Source: Streptomyces endocoffeicus (GTDB taxonomy: Bacteria > Actinomycetota > Actinomycetes > Streptomycetales > Streptomycetaceae). From it: a stretch of DNA of 64,000 nucleotides. The stretch lies in the NCBI RefSeq assembly GCF_016741935.1, contig NZ_JAERRG010000008.1, positions 372,001 through 436,000 of the forward strand. The letters are read 5' to 3'. The notes beneath the pieces are model-generated. The model was given only the letters and a program-made list of their open reading frames with translations, did not search any database and was not told the DNA's origin. Position numbers and translations under genes: made by a program. Shown one piece after another: positions 42,607 to 51,017 of the stretch (its first letter is position 1; every line of letters begins with the position of its first letter).

Positions 42607-43956
42607 ATGTACGTAACGGACTTGGAGCTGTCCGGGGTCCGAGGGTTCCACGGTCACCGGGCGGCCCGGCTGCGATTCCCGCGGCGTGAGGATGGCAGTT
42701 ACGCGGGCTGGACCGTGCTGGCCGGGCGTAACGGCTCGGGCAAGTCGACGGTGCTGCAAGCCCTCGCGTTGGTTCTGCAGGGCCCCGCCGTCACCCATGC
42801 GTTGCTCAAGGACGCCGGTGACTGGATGACGCGAGGGGCGCGTAAGGCGGTCGTCGAGGCGTCGGTGGTCGGGCCGGAACACGTGGACGCGCGGTGGGTC
42901 AACGCGGATGACTTGCCCCACGACTGGTTTCCGGAGACCGGAAGCGTCCGCATGGTCTGGGAGCGGATGGCGAAGTGGGGCGAGAGCCATGTCCGGTTGC
43001 GGCGCCCGTCCACGACGAACGCTTTCGAGCTTCAACGCAGGGCCGAGTCCGGACCGTGGCAGGAGACTCCGCAGGGGTGGCTGGTCCTCGGGTACGGTCC
43101 GTACCGCCGACTCGATGGTGGGCGGTCGGCTGCCGGATTCGAGCGTGTCGACCGGCTGGCAACGCTCTTCGACGAGAACGTCTGCCTGGCCGAGGGCGTC
43201 ACCTGGCTGATCGACCAGCACCTGCGTGGCCTTGAGGGACGTCCCGGTGCCGTTGAGCTGGTGGACACGGTGAAGCTGCTGCTCGGGGATGGACTGCTGC
43301 CCGATGATCACGAGGTGACCGGAGTCGACTCCGACGGCCTCTGGGTGAACACGCCGCGCGGTGTTCTGGCCCTGCGCGGCATGAGTGACGGCTACCGCTC
43401 CGTGACCGCACTCGTCGTGGACCTGGTGCGACATCTGCATGGCGCCTACGGGGAACTCCGGGTCGAGGAGCGTGGCGGACACCCCGTCATCCCCATGCCG
43501 GGCGTCGTACTCATAGACGAAGTCGACGCTCACCTGCACGTCAGCTGGCAGAAGAGGATCGGCCAGTGGATGAAGCAGCACTTTCCCGAGATCCAGTTCA
43601 TCGTCACGACCCACAGCCCCTACATCTGCCAGTCAGCCGACCCCGGCGGACTGATCCGGCTGGCCGCCCCCACTGAGGAGCGGCCGCCCGAGGTGGCCGA
43701 CGATGAGCTGTATCAGCGTGTGGTGTACGGCAGCGGGGATGACGCGATTCTCTCCGACCTCTTCGGGGTGGACTCGCCGTACTCCGAGCGGGCGGACGAG
43801 CTTCGGCGACGGCTGGCAGCCATGGAGTTTCGGGTGCTGGATGACCAGGCGACCGAGGCGGAACTGGCCGAGTACCGGCGGCTGAGCGCCCAGTTGAACA
43901 GCTCGTTGTCGGCGCGGGTGAGCGAAGTGACCGCCTATCTGGGGCGTGACGAGTGA
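42607..43956 (+). CDS. PtuA-like AAA ATPase (Septu-type defence)
   Basis: 449 residues of an SMC/OLD-like ABC ATPase. Walker A LAGRNGSGKSTVL at 38-50, Walker B VVLIDEVDAHLHVSWQ and the switch FIVTTHSPYI are intact, with an ABC-signature-like LRGMSDGYRS. There is no Toprim nuclease. It is coupled by a 4-bp GTGA overlap to an HNH nuclease gene, the layout of Septu (PtuA ATPase, PtuB HNH). In that system the ATPase senses infection and gates the nuclease. The match to PtuA is by architecture, not by alignment. Confidence 0.75.
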   Translation: MYVTDLELSGVRGFHGHRAARLRFPRREDGSYAGWTVLAGRNGSGKSTVLQALALVLQGPAVTHALLKDAGDWMTRGARKAVVEASVVGPEHVDARWVNADDLPHDWFPETGSVRMVWERMAKWGESHVRLRRPSTTNAFELQRRAESGPWQETPQGWLVLGYGPYRRLDGGRSAAGFERVDRLATLFDENVCLAEGVTWLIDQHLRGLEGRPGAVELVDTVKLLLGDGLLPDDHEVTGVDSDGLWVNTPRGVLALRGMSDGYRSVTALVVDLVRHLHGAYGELRVEERGGHPVIPMPGVVLIDEVDAHLHVSWQKRIGQWMKQHFPEIQFIVTTHSPYICQSADPGGLIRLAAPTEERPPEVADDELYQRVVYGSGDDAILSDLFGVDSPYSERADELRRRLAAMEFRVLDDQATEAELAEYRRLSAQLNSSLSARVSEVTAYLGRDE

Positions 43957-44756
43957 TCCGGCTGGAACGATCACCACTCGACGGCCAAACGGTGAAACTG
44001 CTCGCACAGGCGCAGGCTCGATTACCCGAGTTCGGTCTCACCGAGAAGGTGGCCCGGAACGCCTGGAACGCGGCCGACGGCACCCGCGCCCGCGTCGCCA
44101 CGGCCCTCCGTACGATGGCCAGTGGCATCGAGCGCTGTATGTACTGCTCGGAGAGTCTCGGCACCGCGATCGACCACTTCGAACCCCTGCGCCTCGCGCC
44201 CCATCGGGTGTTCGACTGGTACAACCACCTCCTCGCGTGCTCCTTCTGCAACTCGCACGCGAAGGGCGGCACCTTCCCCAAAGACACTGCCACCGGGGAA
44301 CCACTGATCATCGACCCCACGGCGGACGAACCCGCACGCCATCTCCGGCTGTCCCTCACCAGTGGTGAGTACCACTGTCTGACCCCGCGGGGCTGCGCCA
44401 CCATCGATGTCTTTCAGCTCAACCGGGGTCCGTTACGCAAAGGGCGACTGGACGCTGTCGGGCAGTGCCTCGACACCTTGGCGGGCTGCGCCGCACTCCT
44501 GGCGGCGGACGACACGGCCGGTGCGCAGAAGCGCATGCTGAGACTGCGACGTCAGCCCCTCGCCGACGTTCTGCAAGAGCTTCGGCGCATCGCGGACCGG
44601 CCCTCGGCAGCCGTGATCCTCGGGGATGAGGCTGCCGTCGAGGCACTGCGTGCGTTGTACGGACAGCCGGTAGCCAAGCCGGTGTTCATTCCTCAGCAGA
44701 CTTCGCGGCACCAGCCCGACTGCCGGTCCTGGAAGTCCGCCTCGGCGGAGGGTTAG
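43953..44756 (+). CDS. PtuB-like HNH endonuclease
   Basis: 267 residues. HNH zinc-finger nuclease at 62-102: Cys62/Cys65 (CMYC), catalytic Asp74-His75 (IDHFEP), Asn91 (DWYNHLLAC), Cys96/Cys99 (CSFC), Asn100 and His102. The C-terminal half is helical (LDAVGQCLDTLAGCAAL; VLQELRRIADRP) and may bind the ATPase. PtuB proteins cut nucleic acid on infection. GTG 43953 overlaps the ATPase stop, forcing coupled synthesis. Confidence 0.78.
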   Translation: MIRLERSPLDGQTVKLLAQAQARLPEFGLTEKVARNAWNAADGTRARVATALRTMASGIERCMYCSESLGTAIDHFEPLRLAPHRVFDWYNHLLACSFCNSHAKGGTFPKDTATGEPLIIDPTADEPARHLRLSLTSGEYHCLTPRGCATIDVFQLNRGPLRKGRLDAVGQCLDTLAGCAALLAADDTAGAQKRMLRLRRQPLADVLQELRRIADRPSAAVILGDEAAVEALRALYGQPVAKPVFIPQQTSRHQPDCRSWKSASAEG

Positions 44757-44826
44757 ACGCCACTTCCCGCAAGCTCATGCTTGGGCCGAGGAGGGCCGCG
44801 GTCGCCCGACTACTGGTGCTTGCGGG

Positions 44827-45411
44827 CTACGACAGCAGGTGGTCGAGGCAGAGGTTCAGCCCGGCCTCCAGATGTTCCGCGGAGCCGGTGGAGAGCAGGA
44901 CGGTGACGCCGCCCTGGATCGTGGCGATCACCGCCGCGGCCGTGCGGTCGGCGTCGAGTGCCGGGTTGGCCTCGCCGGTCGCCTGGGTGGCCTCGATACC
45001 GGCTCGGACGCACTCCTGCCACCGCCGCACCAGTTGCGCCGACACGGCCTGCGCGGCCGGGCTGTACCGGCCCACATCGGCGATCAGCACCCCGAGCGGG
45101 CAGTACAGCCCCTGGTCGCGGTAGCGCTTGACGATGAGGTCGCGCCACGCCTCCCAGGCCGCGCGTGAGGTGAGTTCGTTCAGGTACGGCTGCTGGTCCT
45201 CGAATACCCGCTCGGCTTCAAGTTCGGCGACCGCGAGCAGAAGCTGTTCCCGGCCTTCCGGGAAGTAATAGAACATCTGCCCTTTGCCGGTGGCGCTGCG
45301 CCGGCACACGTCGTCGAGCGTGGTGGCGTTCGTGCCGCGTTCCCGGATCTCGGCCGCGGCGGCCTCGACAATGCGCAGGCGGGTCGCGGCGCCTTTCCTC
45401 ATGACCGTCAC
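44827..45411 (-). CDS. TetR-family regulator
   Basis: 194 residues. N-terminal HTH: LRIVEAAAAEIRERGTNATT (start of domain) then DDVCRRSATGKGQMFYYFPEGREQ shown in part as SATGKGQMFYYFP, the typical recognition helix of TetR. C-terminal half is all helical for ligand and dimer contacts. Start GTG 45411 or ATG 45402. Divergent from a quinone oxidoreductase gene with TGTAC/GTACA half-sites between them, so it probably represses that gene and itself. Confidence 0.88.
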   Translation of the reverse strand: MTVMRKGAATRLRIVEAAAAEIRERGTNATTLDDVCRRSATGKGQMFYYFPEGREQLLLAVAELEAERVFEDQQPYLNELTSRAAWEAWRDLIVKRYRDQGLYCPLGVLIADVGRYSPAAQAVSAQLVRRWQECVRAGIEATQATGEANPALDADRTAAAVIATIQGGVTVLLSTGSAEHLEAGLNLCLDHLLS

Positions 45412-45420
45412 CGGCCAAAG

Positions 45421-45448
45421 TGTACTTGTGGGTACATTTTTTGGTACA
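45421..45448. promoter_or_regulatory. TetR operator candidate
   Basis: TGTAC (45421) pairs with GTACA (45432) around 6 bp; a further GTACA lies at 45444 after a T-run. It fills the 50 bp between the two divergent starts. Confidence 0.55.
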
Positions 45449-45461
45449 TACCTTCGGCCGC

Positions 45462-46418
45462 ATGAGAGCGATAGTCATCAACGAAGCAGGGGGACCGGAA
45501 GTGCTGCGGCTGCGGGAGCGGCCGGCACCTCGTCCGGGCCCGGGAGAAGTCCTGGTGGACGTCCGCGTGGCGGGGGTGAACTTCTTCGACACCGCCATCC
45601 GCAGGCAGGCCCTGGCCGAGGTACCGGGCGCGGAAGGCGTCGGAGTGGTGGCGGAGACGGGCGAGGGTGTGCACGGGTTCGCCCCGGGGGACCGTGTCGC
45701 GTGGTTGACGGTCGACAACCTCGGCGGCTATGCCGAGCAGATCGTGCTCCCGGCGAGCGGTTTCGTCCCGGTGCCCGACGCCGTCGACGACGAGACGGCC
45801 GCGGGCTTGCTCGTGCAGGGGCTGAGCGCGCACCACTTCGCCACCGTGTCCCACCCGGTGCGGCCGGGGGACATCGCGCTCGTGCACGCGGCCGCCGGCG
45901 GGGTCGGGATGATGCTCACCCAGATCATCAAGGCCCGCGGCGGCACCGTGATCGGCCTGGTGTCGCGACCGGAGAAGGTCAGGTTCGCCGCCGACGCGGG
46001 CGCCGACCACGTCCTGGTCTCCTCCGGTGACGCGTTCCTCGAGCCGGTGCGCGAGCTGACCGGCGGCGAGGGTGTGCATGTGGTCTTCGACGGTGCGGGC
46101 GCGACCACGTTCGCCGCATCGCTGCGGGTACTGCGCACGCACGGCACGCTGGTGTTCTACGGGCCGCTGATCGGGGACGTGCCGACCATCGCGATGAACG
46201 AGATCCCCCGCAGCACCCGCCTCACCTACGCCGTGACCGAGGACCATGTCCGCACCCCCGAGGAACTCGCGGCGCGTGCGGCCGAGTTGTTCGCGCTCGT
46301 CGAGCGAGGCGAACTGGTCGTCCGGATCGGCGGTCGGTACCCGCTGGCGGAGGCGGCGAGGGCTCACGCGGACATCGAGTCGCGTACGACCACCGGGAAG
46401 CTGCTGCTGCTCCCGTGA
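45462..46418 (+). CDS. Quinone oxidoreductase-like MDR protein
   Basis: 318 residues of the zinc-free medium-chain dehydrogenases. GVNFFDTAIR near the N-terminus, the NADPH loop VHAAAGGVGMMLTQ, and GADHVLVSS are the family marks; no zinc-ligand cysteines are present. It likely reduces quinones or enals with NADPH. ATG 45462 has no clear Shine-Dalgarno and the operator is 14 nt away, so the mRNA may be leaderless. Divergent TetR is the likely regulator. Confidence 0.87.
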   Translation: MRAIVINEAGGPEVLRLRERPAPRPGPGEVLVDVRVAGVNFFDTAIRRQALAEVPGAEGVGVVAETGEGVHGFAPGDRVAWLTVDNLGGYAEQIVLPASGFVPVPDAVDDETAAGLLVQGLSAHHFATVSHPVRPGDIALVHAAAGGVGMMLTQIIKARGGTVIGLVSRPEKVRFAADAGADHVLVSSGDAFLEPVRELTGGEGVHVVFDGAGATTFAASLRVLRTHGTLVFYGPLIGDVPTIAMNEIPRSTRLTYAVTEDHVRTPEELAARAAELFALVERGELVVRIGGRYPLAEAARAHADIESRTTTGKLLLLP

Positions 46419-46481
46419 CCGTTGGCCGTACGCGCGGTGTGCGACGAACTGCCCGAACATGGCAGGAGGAACGAGCGTAAC

Positions 46482-46877
46482 ACCGGGGCCAACAAGGGAA
46501 TCGGCTTCGAGACGGCCAAACAGCTTCTGGCGCTGGGCCACGTTGTCTACATCGGCGCGCGTGATGTCGAGCGGGGCCGCGCCGGGTCGTTCTGGGCAGT
46601 GACCAATCCGGACCGGCCGGAGTTCAACTTGCCGCTGGCGCTCTACTCCGCCTCCAAGTCCGCGGCCACCATGCTGACGGTCCAGTACGCCAAGTCCCAG
46701 CCGGGCATCAAGTTCAACGCGGTCGAGCCCGGCACCACCGCGACCGACCTGACCGCGGCATTCGGAATCGGAAGGGCGCCGGAGGAGAGTGCCAGGGTCG
46801 TCGTGCGGTTGGCGACTCTCGACGCGGACGGCCCGAGCGGAACCTTCCAGGACGAAAACGGAGAAGTGCCCTGGTAG
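46482..46877 (+). pseudogene. Short-chain dehydrogenase remnant with internal deletion
   Basis: The frame has TGANKGIGFETAKQLLALGH and YIGARDVERGR of an SDR N-terminus but no start Met and no first strand, then jumps to FNLPLALYSASKSAATMLTV and KFNAVEPGTTATDLTAAFG from the catalytic Tyr-x3-Lys region. About 100 residues, including the NNAG and catalytic Ser, are missing, with the join near 46585. The rest of the frame is open to 46877, so loss is recent or the deletion kept frame. Non-functional. Confidence 0.72.
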
Positions 46878-46897
46878 GCGTCTGGGCACGATCGGTC

Positions 46898-47650
46898 TTA
46901 GGCCGTCAGCAGGGCCGGGGGCGCCGTACGGGCCTCGTCGTAGCGGGTCAGCAGGAGGCGGGCCAGTTCCGGGGCGGGGCCCAGGACGGGGGCCAGGAGG
47001 TCCGCGTCCGCGGCCTCGGCGCCGCGGGCGATGCGGTCGGGGAGGCGGCCGGGGGCGATGACGTAGGGGGCCACGGCCACCCGGCGGACGCCGTCCGCGC
47101 GCAGGGCGCGGACGGCGTCCTCGGTGCGGGGAAGAGAGGCGGAGGCGAACGCGGGTCGCACGGCGCACCATCCGGTGTGCCGCCACTCCCGCGCGATTTC
47201 AGCGATCACCGCGATCGCCTCCGGGTCGGTGGACCCCGCCGAGGCCAGGACGACCCCGGTCGAGGAGCGGTCGGCGGGGCGCAGCCCCGCCTCGTACAGG
47301 CGGCGTTCCAGGGCGTCCACGAGCAGCGGGGACGGGCCCAGGACCTCGGCCTGGCGGACGGAGAGGCGGGGGTGGCGGGCCGTGGCCTCGCGCAGCACCG
47401 CCGGGATGTCGGTCTTCGCGTGGAAGGCGCGGGTCAGCAGCAGCGGGAGGGCGATCACCTCGGTGGCGTCCTCCGCGGCGAGGCGGGCCAGCACCTGCGG
47501 TACGCGCGGCGCGTTGAACTCCAGGAACGCCGCCTCCACCCGCAGCCCCGGCCGCAGCGACCGCACCCGCGCGCGCAGCGCGTCGACGGTCGCCGCATGG
47601 CGGGGGTCGCGGCTGCCGTGGGCGATGATCAGCAGGGTCGGGGCAGACAT
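46898..47650 (-). CDS. Sirohydrochlorin ferrochelatase (CbiX/SirB type)
   Basis: 250 residues, two fused CbiX-like halves. Metal-binding HGSRDPRH near the start and LLLTRAFHAKTDIP are present; the second half repeats the fold (VVLASAGSTDP, VAPYVIAPGRLPDRI). It inserts iron into sirohydrochlorin to make siroheme, the cofactor of the sulfite reductase made from the head of this operon. ATG 47650 is separated from the ABC permease by 14-bp repeats. Confidence 0.88.
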   Translation of the reverse strand: MSAPTLLIIAHGSRDPRHAATVDALRARVRSLRPGLRVEAAFLEFNAPRVPQVLARLAAEDATEVIALPLLLTRAFHAKTDIPAVLREATARHPRLSVRQAEVLGPSPLLVDALERRLYEAGLRPADRSSTGVVLASAGSTDPEAIAVIAEIAREWRHTGWCAVRPAFASASLPRTEDAVRALRADGVRRVAVAPYVIAPGRLPDRIARGAEAADADLLAPVLGPAPELARLLLTRYDEARTAPPALLTA

Positions 47651-47669
47651 GGTGATGGCTTTCCGTGGC

Positions 47670-47781
47670 CTTCCGTTCGGTGGCTTCCGCTCAGTGGTCT
47701 TCGGTCGGTTGTCTGCGGTCAGTGGTCTTCGGCCAGCGGTCTTCGTTCAGTGAGTTTCGTTCAGTGGTCTTCGGTCAGCGC
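47670..47781. repeat. Eight degenerate 14-bp tandem repeats
   Basis: Strict 14-bp period from 47670 to 47781, consensus about TCTTCGGTCAGTGG (e.g. CTTCCGCTCAGTGG at 47684, TCTGCGGTCAGTGG at 47712). The array fills the gap between cbiX and the ABC permease and its last unit runs into the permease stop. Confidence 0.8.
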
Positions 47782-48776
47782 GCGCTCGCCAGCAGGCCGC
47801 GGCTGCGCAGCACTCGGCGCTCGATCGGGGCGAAGATCAGCAGCTCGATGGCGATGCCGACCACGAGGATCAGGAGGATGCCGAGGAGGACCCCCGCCAT
47901 ATCGGAGTTGTTGCGCTGGTTCTCCAGGTACTGGCCAAGACCCAGGCCCAGGTCCGGGGACTTGGCGATGATCTCGGCGGCCATCAGCGAGCGCCAGGAG
48001 AAGGCCCAGCCCTGCTTGAGCCCGGCGACGTAACCGGGCAGCGCGGCGGGCAGCAGGATGTGCCGGGCGCTGACCAGGCCGCGGGCGCCGAGGGTGCGTC
48101 CGGCGCGGAGGAACAGCGGGGGCACCTGGTCGATGCCGGCCACCAGCCCGTTGGCGATGGAGGGGACCGCGCCCAGCAGGATGACGGTGTACATCATCTG
48201 GTCGTTCAGGCCCAGCCAGATCACCGCGGGCGGCACCCAGGCGACCGACGGCAGCGACTGCAGCCCGGACAGGATCGGGCCGAGCCCGGCGCGGATGAAC
48301 TTCACCCGGGCGACGACCAGACCCAGCGGGGTCGCGATGGCCAGCGCGATGAGGAAGCCGAACAGACCGCGCGAGACGCTGGTCCAGATGATGTCGAGCA
48401 GCTCGCCCTGGAGCCACAGCTGGCGCAGCGAGTCCCAGACCAGCCCCGGGTCGGGGAGCTTGTAGTCGGGGGTGACCTTCGCGACGACGAGCACCTTCCA
48501 CAGGGCCAGGACGAAGGCGACGGCCACGATGGGCGGCAGCACCTTCTGGACCAGCACCTCGACCGGTGAGACCCGCTTGATCTGCACCGCGTCCAGGGCG
48601 TCCAGACCGGCCTCCAGGCCCGCCAGGTCCTGCCCCGGACCCGCCTTGCCCGTGGACTTCTCCGTGGACTTCTCCGTGGAGTTCTCCGCGGACTTGGCCG
48701 TGGACTTCTCCATGGGCTGCTTCCCGCCGTCGGCTTCCTCGATCGCGGTGCCGCGGGTGGTCTTACTGCTGGCCAT
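47775..48776 (-). CDS. ABC permease, SsuC/TauC family
   Basis: 333 residues. After an N-terminal charged Lys/Ser/Thr repeat (EKSTEKSTGKAG) there are about six membrane spans and the inner-membrane loop RTLGARGLVSARHILLPAALP. The family imports sulfonates or taurine, matching the sulfur context. ATG 48776 lies inside the 3' end of the ATPase gene (14-bp overlap), behind GGGGAG. Confidence 0.87.
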   Translation of the reverse strand: MASSKTTRGTAIEEADGGKQPMEKSTAKSAENSTEKSTEKSTGKAGPGQDLAGLEAGLDALDAVQIKRVSPVEVLVQKVLPPIVAVAFVLALWKVLVVAKVTPDYKLPDPGLVWDSLRQLWLQGELLDIIWTSVSRGLFGFLIALAIATPLGLVVARVKFIRAGLGPILSGLQSLPSVAWVPPAVIWLGLNDQMMYTVILLGAVPSIANGLVAGIDQVPPLFLRAGRTLGARGLVSARHILLPAALPGYVAGLKQGWAFSWRSLMAAEIIAKSPDLGLGLGQYLENQRNNSDMAGVLLGILLILVVGIAIELLIFAPIERRVLRSRGLLASAR

Positions 48777-49587
48777 GGCGGCGGATCTCCCCACGCAGTT
48801 CTTCGGTGATCTCAACGGACAGGTCGGCGACGGCCGCGTCCTCGATGCGGCGCGGCTGCGGCATGTCCACCGACCACTCGCGGACGACCCGCCCCGGCCG
48901 GGAGGACAGCAGCACCACGCGCTCGGCCAGCCGGACGGCCTCGCGGACGTTGTGGGTCACGAACAGCACCGAGACGCCGGTCTCGCTCCAGATCCGGGTC
49001 AGCTCCTCGTGCAGCACATCGCGGGTGATGGCGTCGAGCGCGGCGAACGGCTCGTCCATCAGCAGCACGCTGGAGTCCTGCGCCAGCGCGCGGGCCAGCG
49101 CCACGCGCTGCCGCATCCCGCCGGAGAGCTCGTGCACCCGCTTGCCGTAGGCGCCGCTGAGCCGCACCAGCTCCAGCAGCCGCTCGGCCCGCGGCCTGCG
49201 GTCGGCGCGCGGTACACCGCGCAGCCGCAGCGCCAGCTCGATGTTCTTCCCCGCGGTCAGCCACGGGAACAGGGCGTGCTCCTGGAACATCAGGGCCGGC
49301 CGGCCGCCGGGGACCTCGATGGCCCCCGAGGACGGCTTGTCCAGGTCGGCGATCAGATTGAGCAGTGTGGACTTGCCGCAGCCGGAAGCCCCCAGGATGC
49401 AGACGAACTCGCCGGGCCGCACCTGGAGGTTGATGTCCTCGAGCACGGGCTGGGCCGCGCCGGGACGGCCGAAGGCCTTGTGGACGCGGGTGATCGATAC
49501 GGACCCGGCGGAGCCGGCGGGGCCGGGGGAGCCCGCCGTGGTGGTGCTCGCCCGGTCGTCCTTCTCGGTGGTCAGTGCCGGGGACAT
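48763..49587 (-). CDS. ABC ATP-binding protein, SsuB/TauB family
   Basis: 274 residues. Walker A LGASGCGKSTLLNLI, Q-loop MFQEHALFPWLT, signature LSGGMRQRVALARAL, Walker B VLLMDEPFAALD and FVTHNVREAV are intact. A 30-residue Thr/Gly/Ser tail precedes the domain. Start ATG 49587 has AGGAGGTGACC, the strongest site of the operon. Powers uptake with the adjacent permease and binding protein. Confidence 0.9.
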   Translation of the reverse strand: MSPALTTEKDDRASTTTAGSPGPAGSAGSVSITRVHKAFGRPGAAQPVLEDINLQVRPGEFVCILGASGCGKSTLLNLIADLDKPSSGAIEVPGGRPALMFQEHALFPWLTAGKNIELALRLRGVPRADRRPRAERLLELVRLSGAYGKRVHELSGGMRQRVALARALAQDSSVLLMDEPFAALDAITRDVLHEELTRIWSETGVSVLFVTHNVREAVRLAERVVLLSSRPGRVVREWSVDMPQPRRIEDAAVADLSVEITEELRGEIRRHGQQ

Positions 49588-49655
49588 CCGGTCACCTCCT
49601 GATGGATGCGTACATGCGTGTACATGCGTACGGTGCGTACGGGACGGGCGGGCGC

Positions 49656-50813
49656 CTACTGGCTGCCGAGGCCCGCGGCGGAGACGGTCGGCTTGCCCTC
49701 GGCCTTGAGGACCTTGTTCAGCGGGCCCAGGTCGTAGATCCCCTTGAGATCGGGCTTCTCCAGAAGCCCCGCCTGGACCGCGTGGTCGGCCTCGGTGTTC
49801 AGCGTCGAGGCCAGGGGGTCGTCGGTGACCTGGATGGACTTCCACGCCGGGTCGATCACCTCGGCGGGCAGCGGCTTGCCGGTTTCTTCCTTGAGCGCCG
49901 CGTTGGCCGCGTTCTTCGCCTGCTCGGGGTTGGCCTTGATGAAGGCGTTGGTCTTCACCGAGCCGCGCAGCACGGCCTCGACGACCTTCGGATGCTCCTT
50001 GAGGAACGACTGCTTCACGATCAGGTTGGTGATGACGAACTTCTTGTCCGGCCACAGCGAGGACTCGTCCAGCAGCACCTTGCCGCCGTCGGCGACCAGC
50101 TTGGACGCGGTCGGCTCGGGCACCCACGCGCCGTCGATGGCACCGGACTTGTACGCGTCGGGTGTCACCTTGTTGTCGCTGCGGACCACCGACACATCGC
50201 CCTTGCCGCTCTGGGCGTCGACCTTCCAGCCCTTGCTCTTGACCCAGTTGAGGAACGCCACGTCCTGGGTGTTGCCCAGCTGCGGGGTGGCGATCTTCTT
50301 GCCCTTGACGTCGTTCAGCGTCTTGATCTTCTTCGGGTTGACCACGAGCTTGACACCGCCCGAGACCGACCCCGAGATGATCTTGAGGTTGGAGCCGTGG
50401 GACTTCACATAGCCGTTGATGGACGGCGACGGGCCGATCCAGCCCATGTCGATGGAGCCCGCGTTGAGCGCCTCGATCTCCGACGGCCCGGCGTTGAAGA
50501 CGTACGGCGCGACCTTCGTGCCCTTGAGCTCCTGCTGGATCGGGCCGCCCTTGCGCAGCCCCACCAGCGCGGTGGCGTGGGTGAGGTTGGCGAAGTAGCC
50601 GACCTTCACCTTGTCCAGACCGTCGACCTTCGCACCGCCGGCCGCGGGGACCGCCGAGGATCCGGTGTCGTCGTTCTTCTTCTCCGAGCCGTAGCCGCAG
50701 GCGCCCAGCGCGCCCATCAACAAGGGGAGGACGGCCGCCGCCGCCAGGATCCGGGTGCGGCGGTGGGGGCGCGTGGCTGGTCGCGGAGCTATGGGGCGGA
50801 CGGCAGACGACAC
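49656..50813 (-). CDS. Sulfonate-type ABC substrate-binding lipoprotein
   Basis: 385 residues. Lipobox LGAC after a hydrophobic core; then a NitT/TauT-type periplasmic fold: VKVGYFANLTHATALVGL, NAGPSEIEALNAGSIDMGW, GKKIATPQLGNTQDVAF and DGAWVPEPTASKLV. It captures an organic sulfur compound or sulfonate outside. GTG 50813 has GAGAGGAA 9 nt upstream. 204 nt separate it from cysN, without a clear promoter. Confidence 0.87.
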   Translation of the reverse strand: MSSAVRPIAPRPATRPHRRTRILAAAAVLPLLMGALGACGYGSEKKNDDTGSSAVPAAGGAKVDGLDKVKVGYFANLTHATALVGLRKGGPIQQELKGTKVAPYVFNAGPSEIEALNAGSIDMGWIGPSPSINGYVKSHGSNLKIISGSVSGGVKLVVNPKKIKTLNDVKGKKIATPQLGNTQDVAFLNWVKSKGWKVDAQSGKGDVSVVRSDNKVTPDAYKSGAIDGAWVPEPTASKLVADGGKVLLDESSLWPDKKFVITNLIVKQSFLKEHPKVVEAVLRGSVKTNAFIKANPEQAKNAANAALKEETGKPLPAEVIDPAWKSIQVTDDPLASTLNTEADHAVQAGLLEKPDLKGIYDLGPLNKVLKAEGKPTVSAAGLGSQ

Positions 50814-51017
50814 GGGGGTGTTCCTCTCGACGGGCCGGGGCGGCGTCAGAGGACGCCCGGCGGTTCAGACGGCTTTCGGCGGCGGTGCTGGTGGACAGGG
50901 GCGGACTGCGGCATCAGCGCACACATCGTCCGACCCCGCCCTGCCCGCTGCCGAGCGCCCCGCTGCCCACGCGGCCGCCCTCCTTGGCGAATGTCGAGAA
51001 CACCTCACCGGCCATCG

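Noticed and set aside
47670..47781. Tandem array considered as a CRISPR
   Set aside because: 14-bp units abut with no spacers and are diverged; no cas genes.
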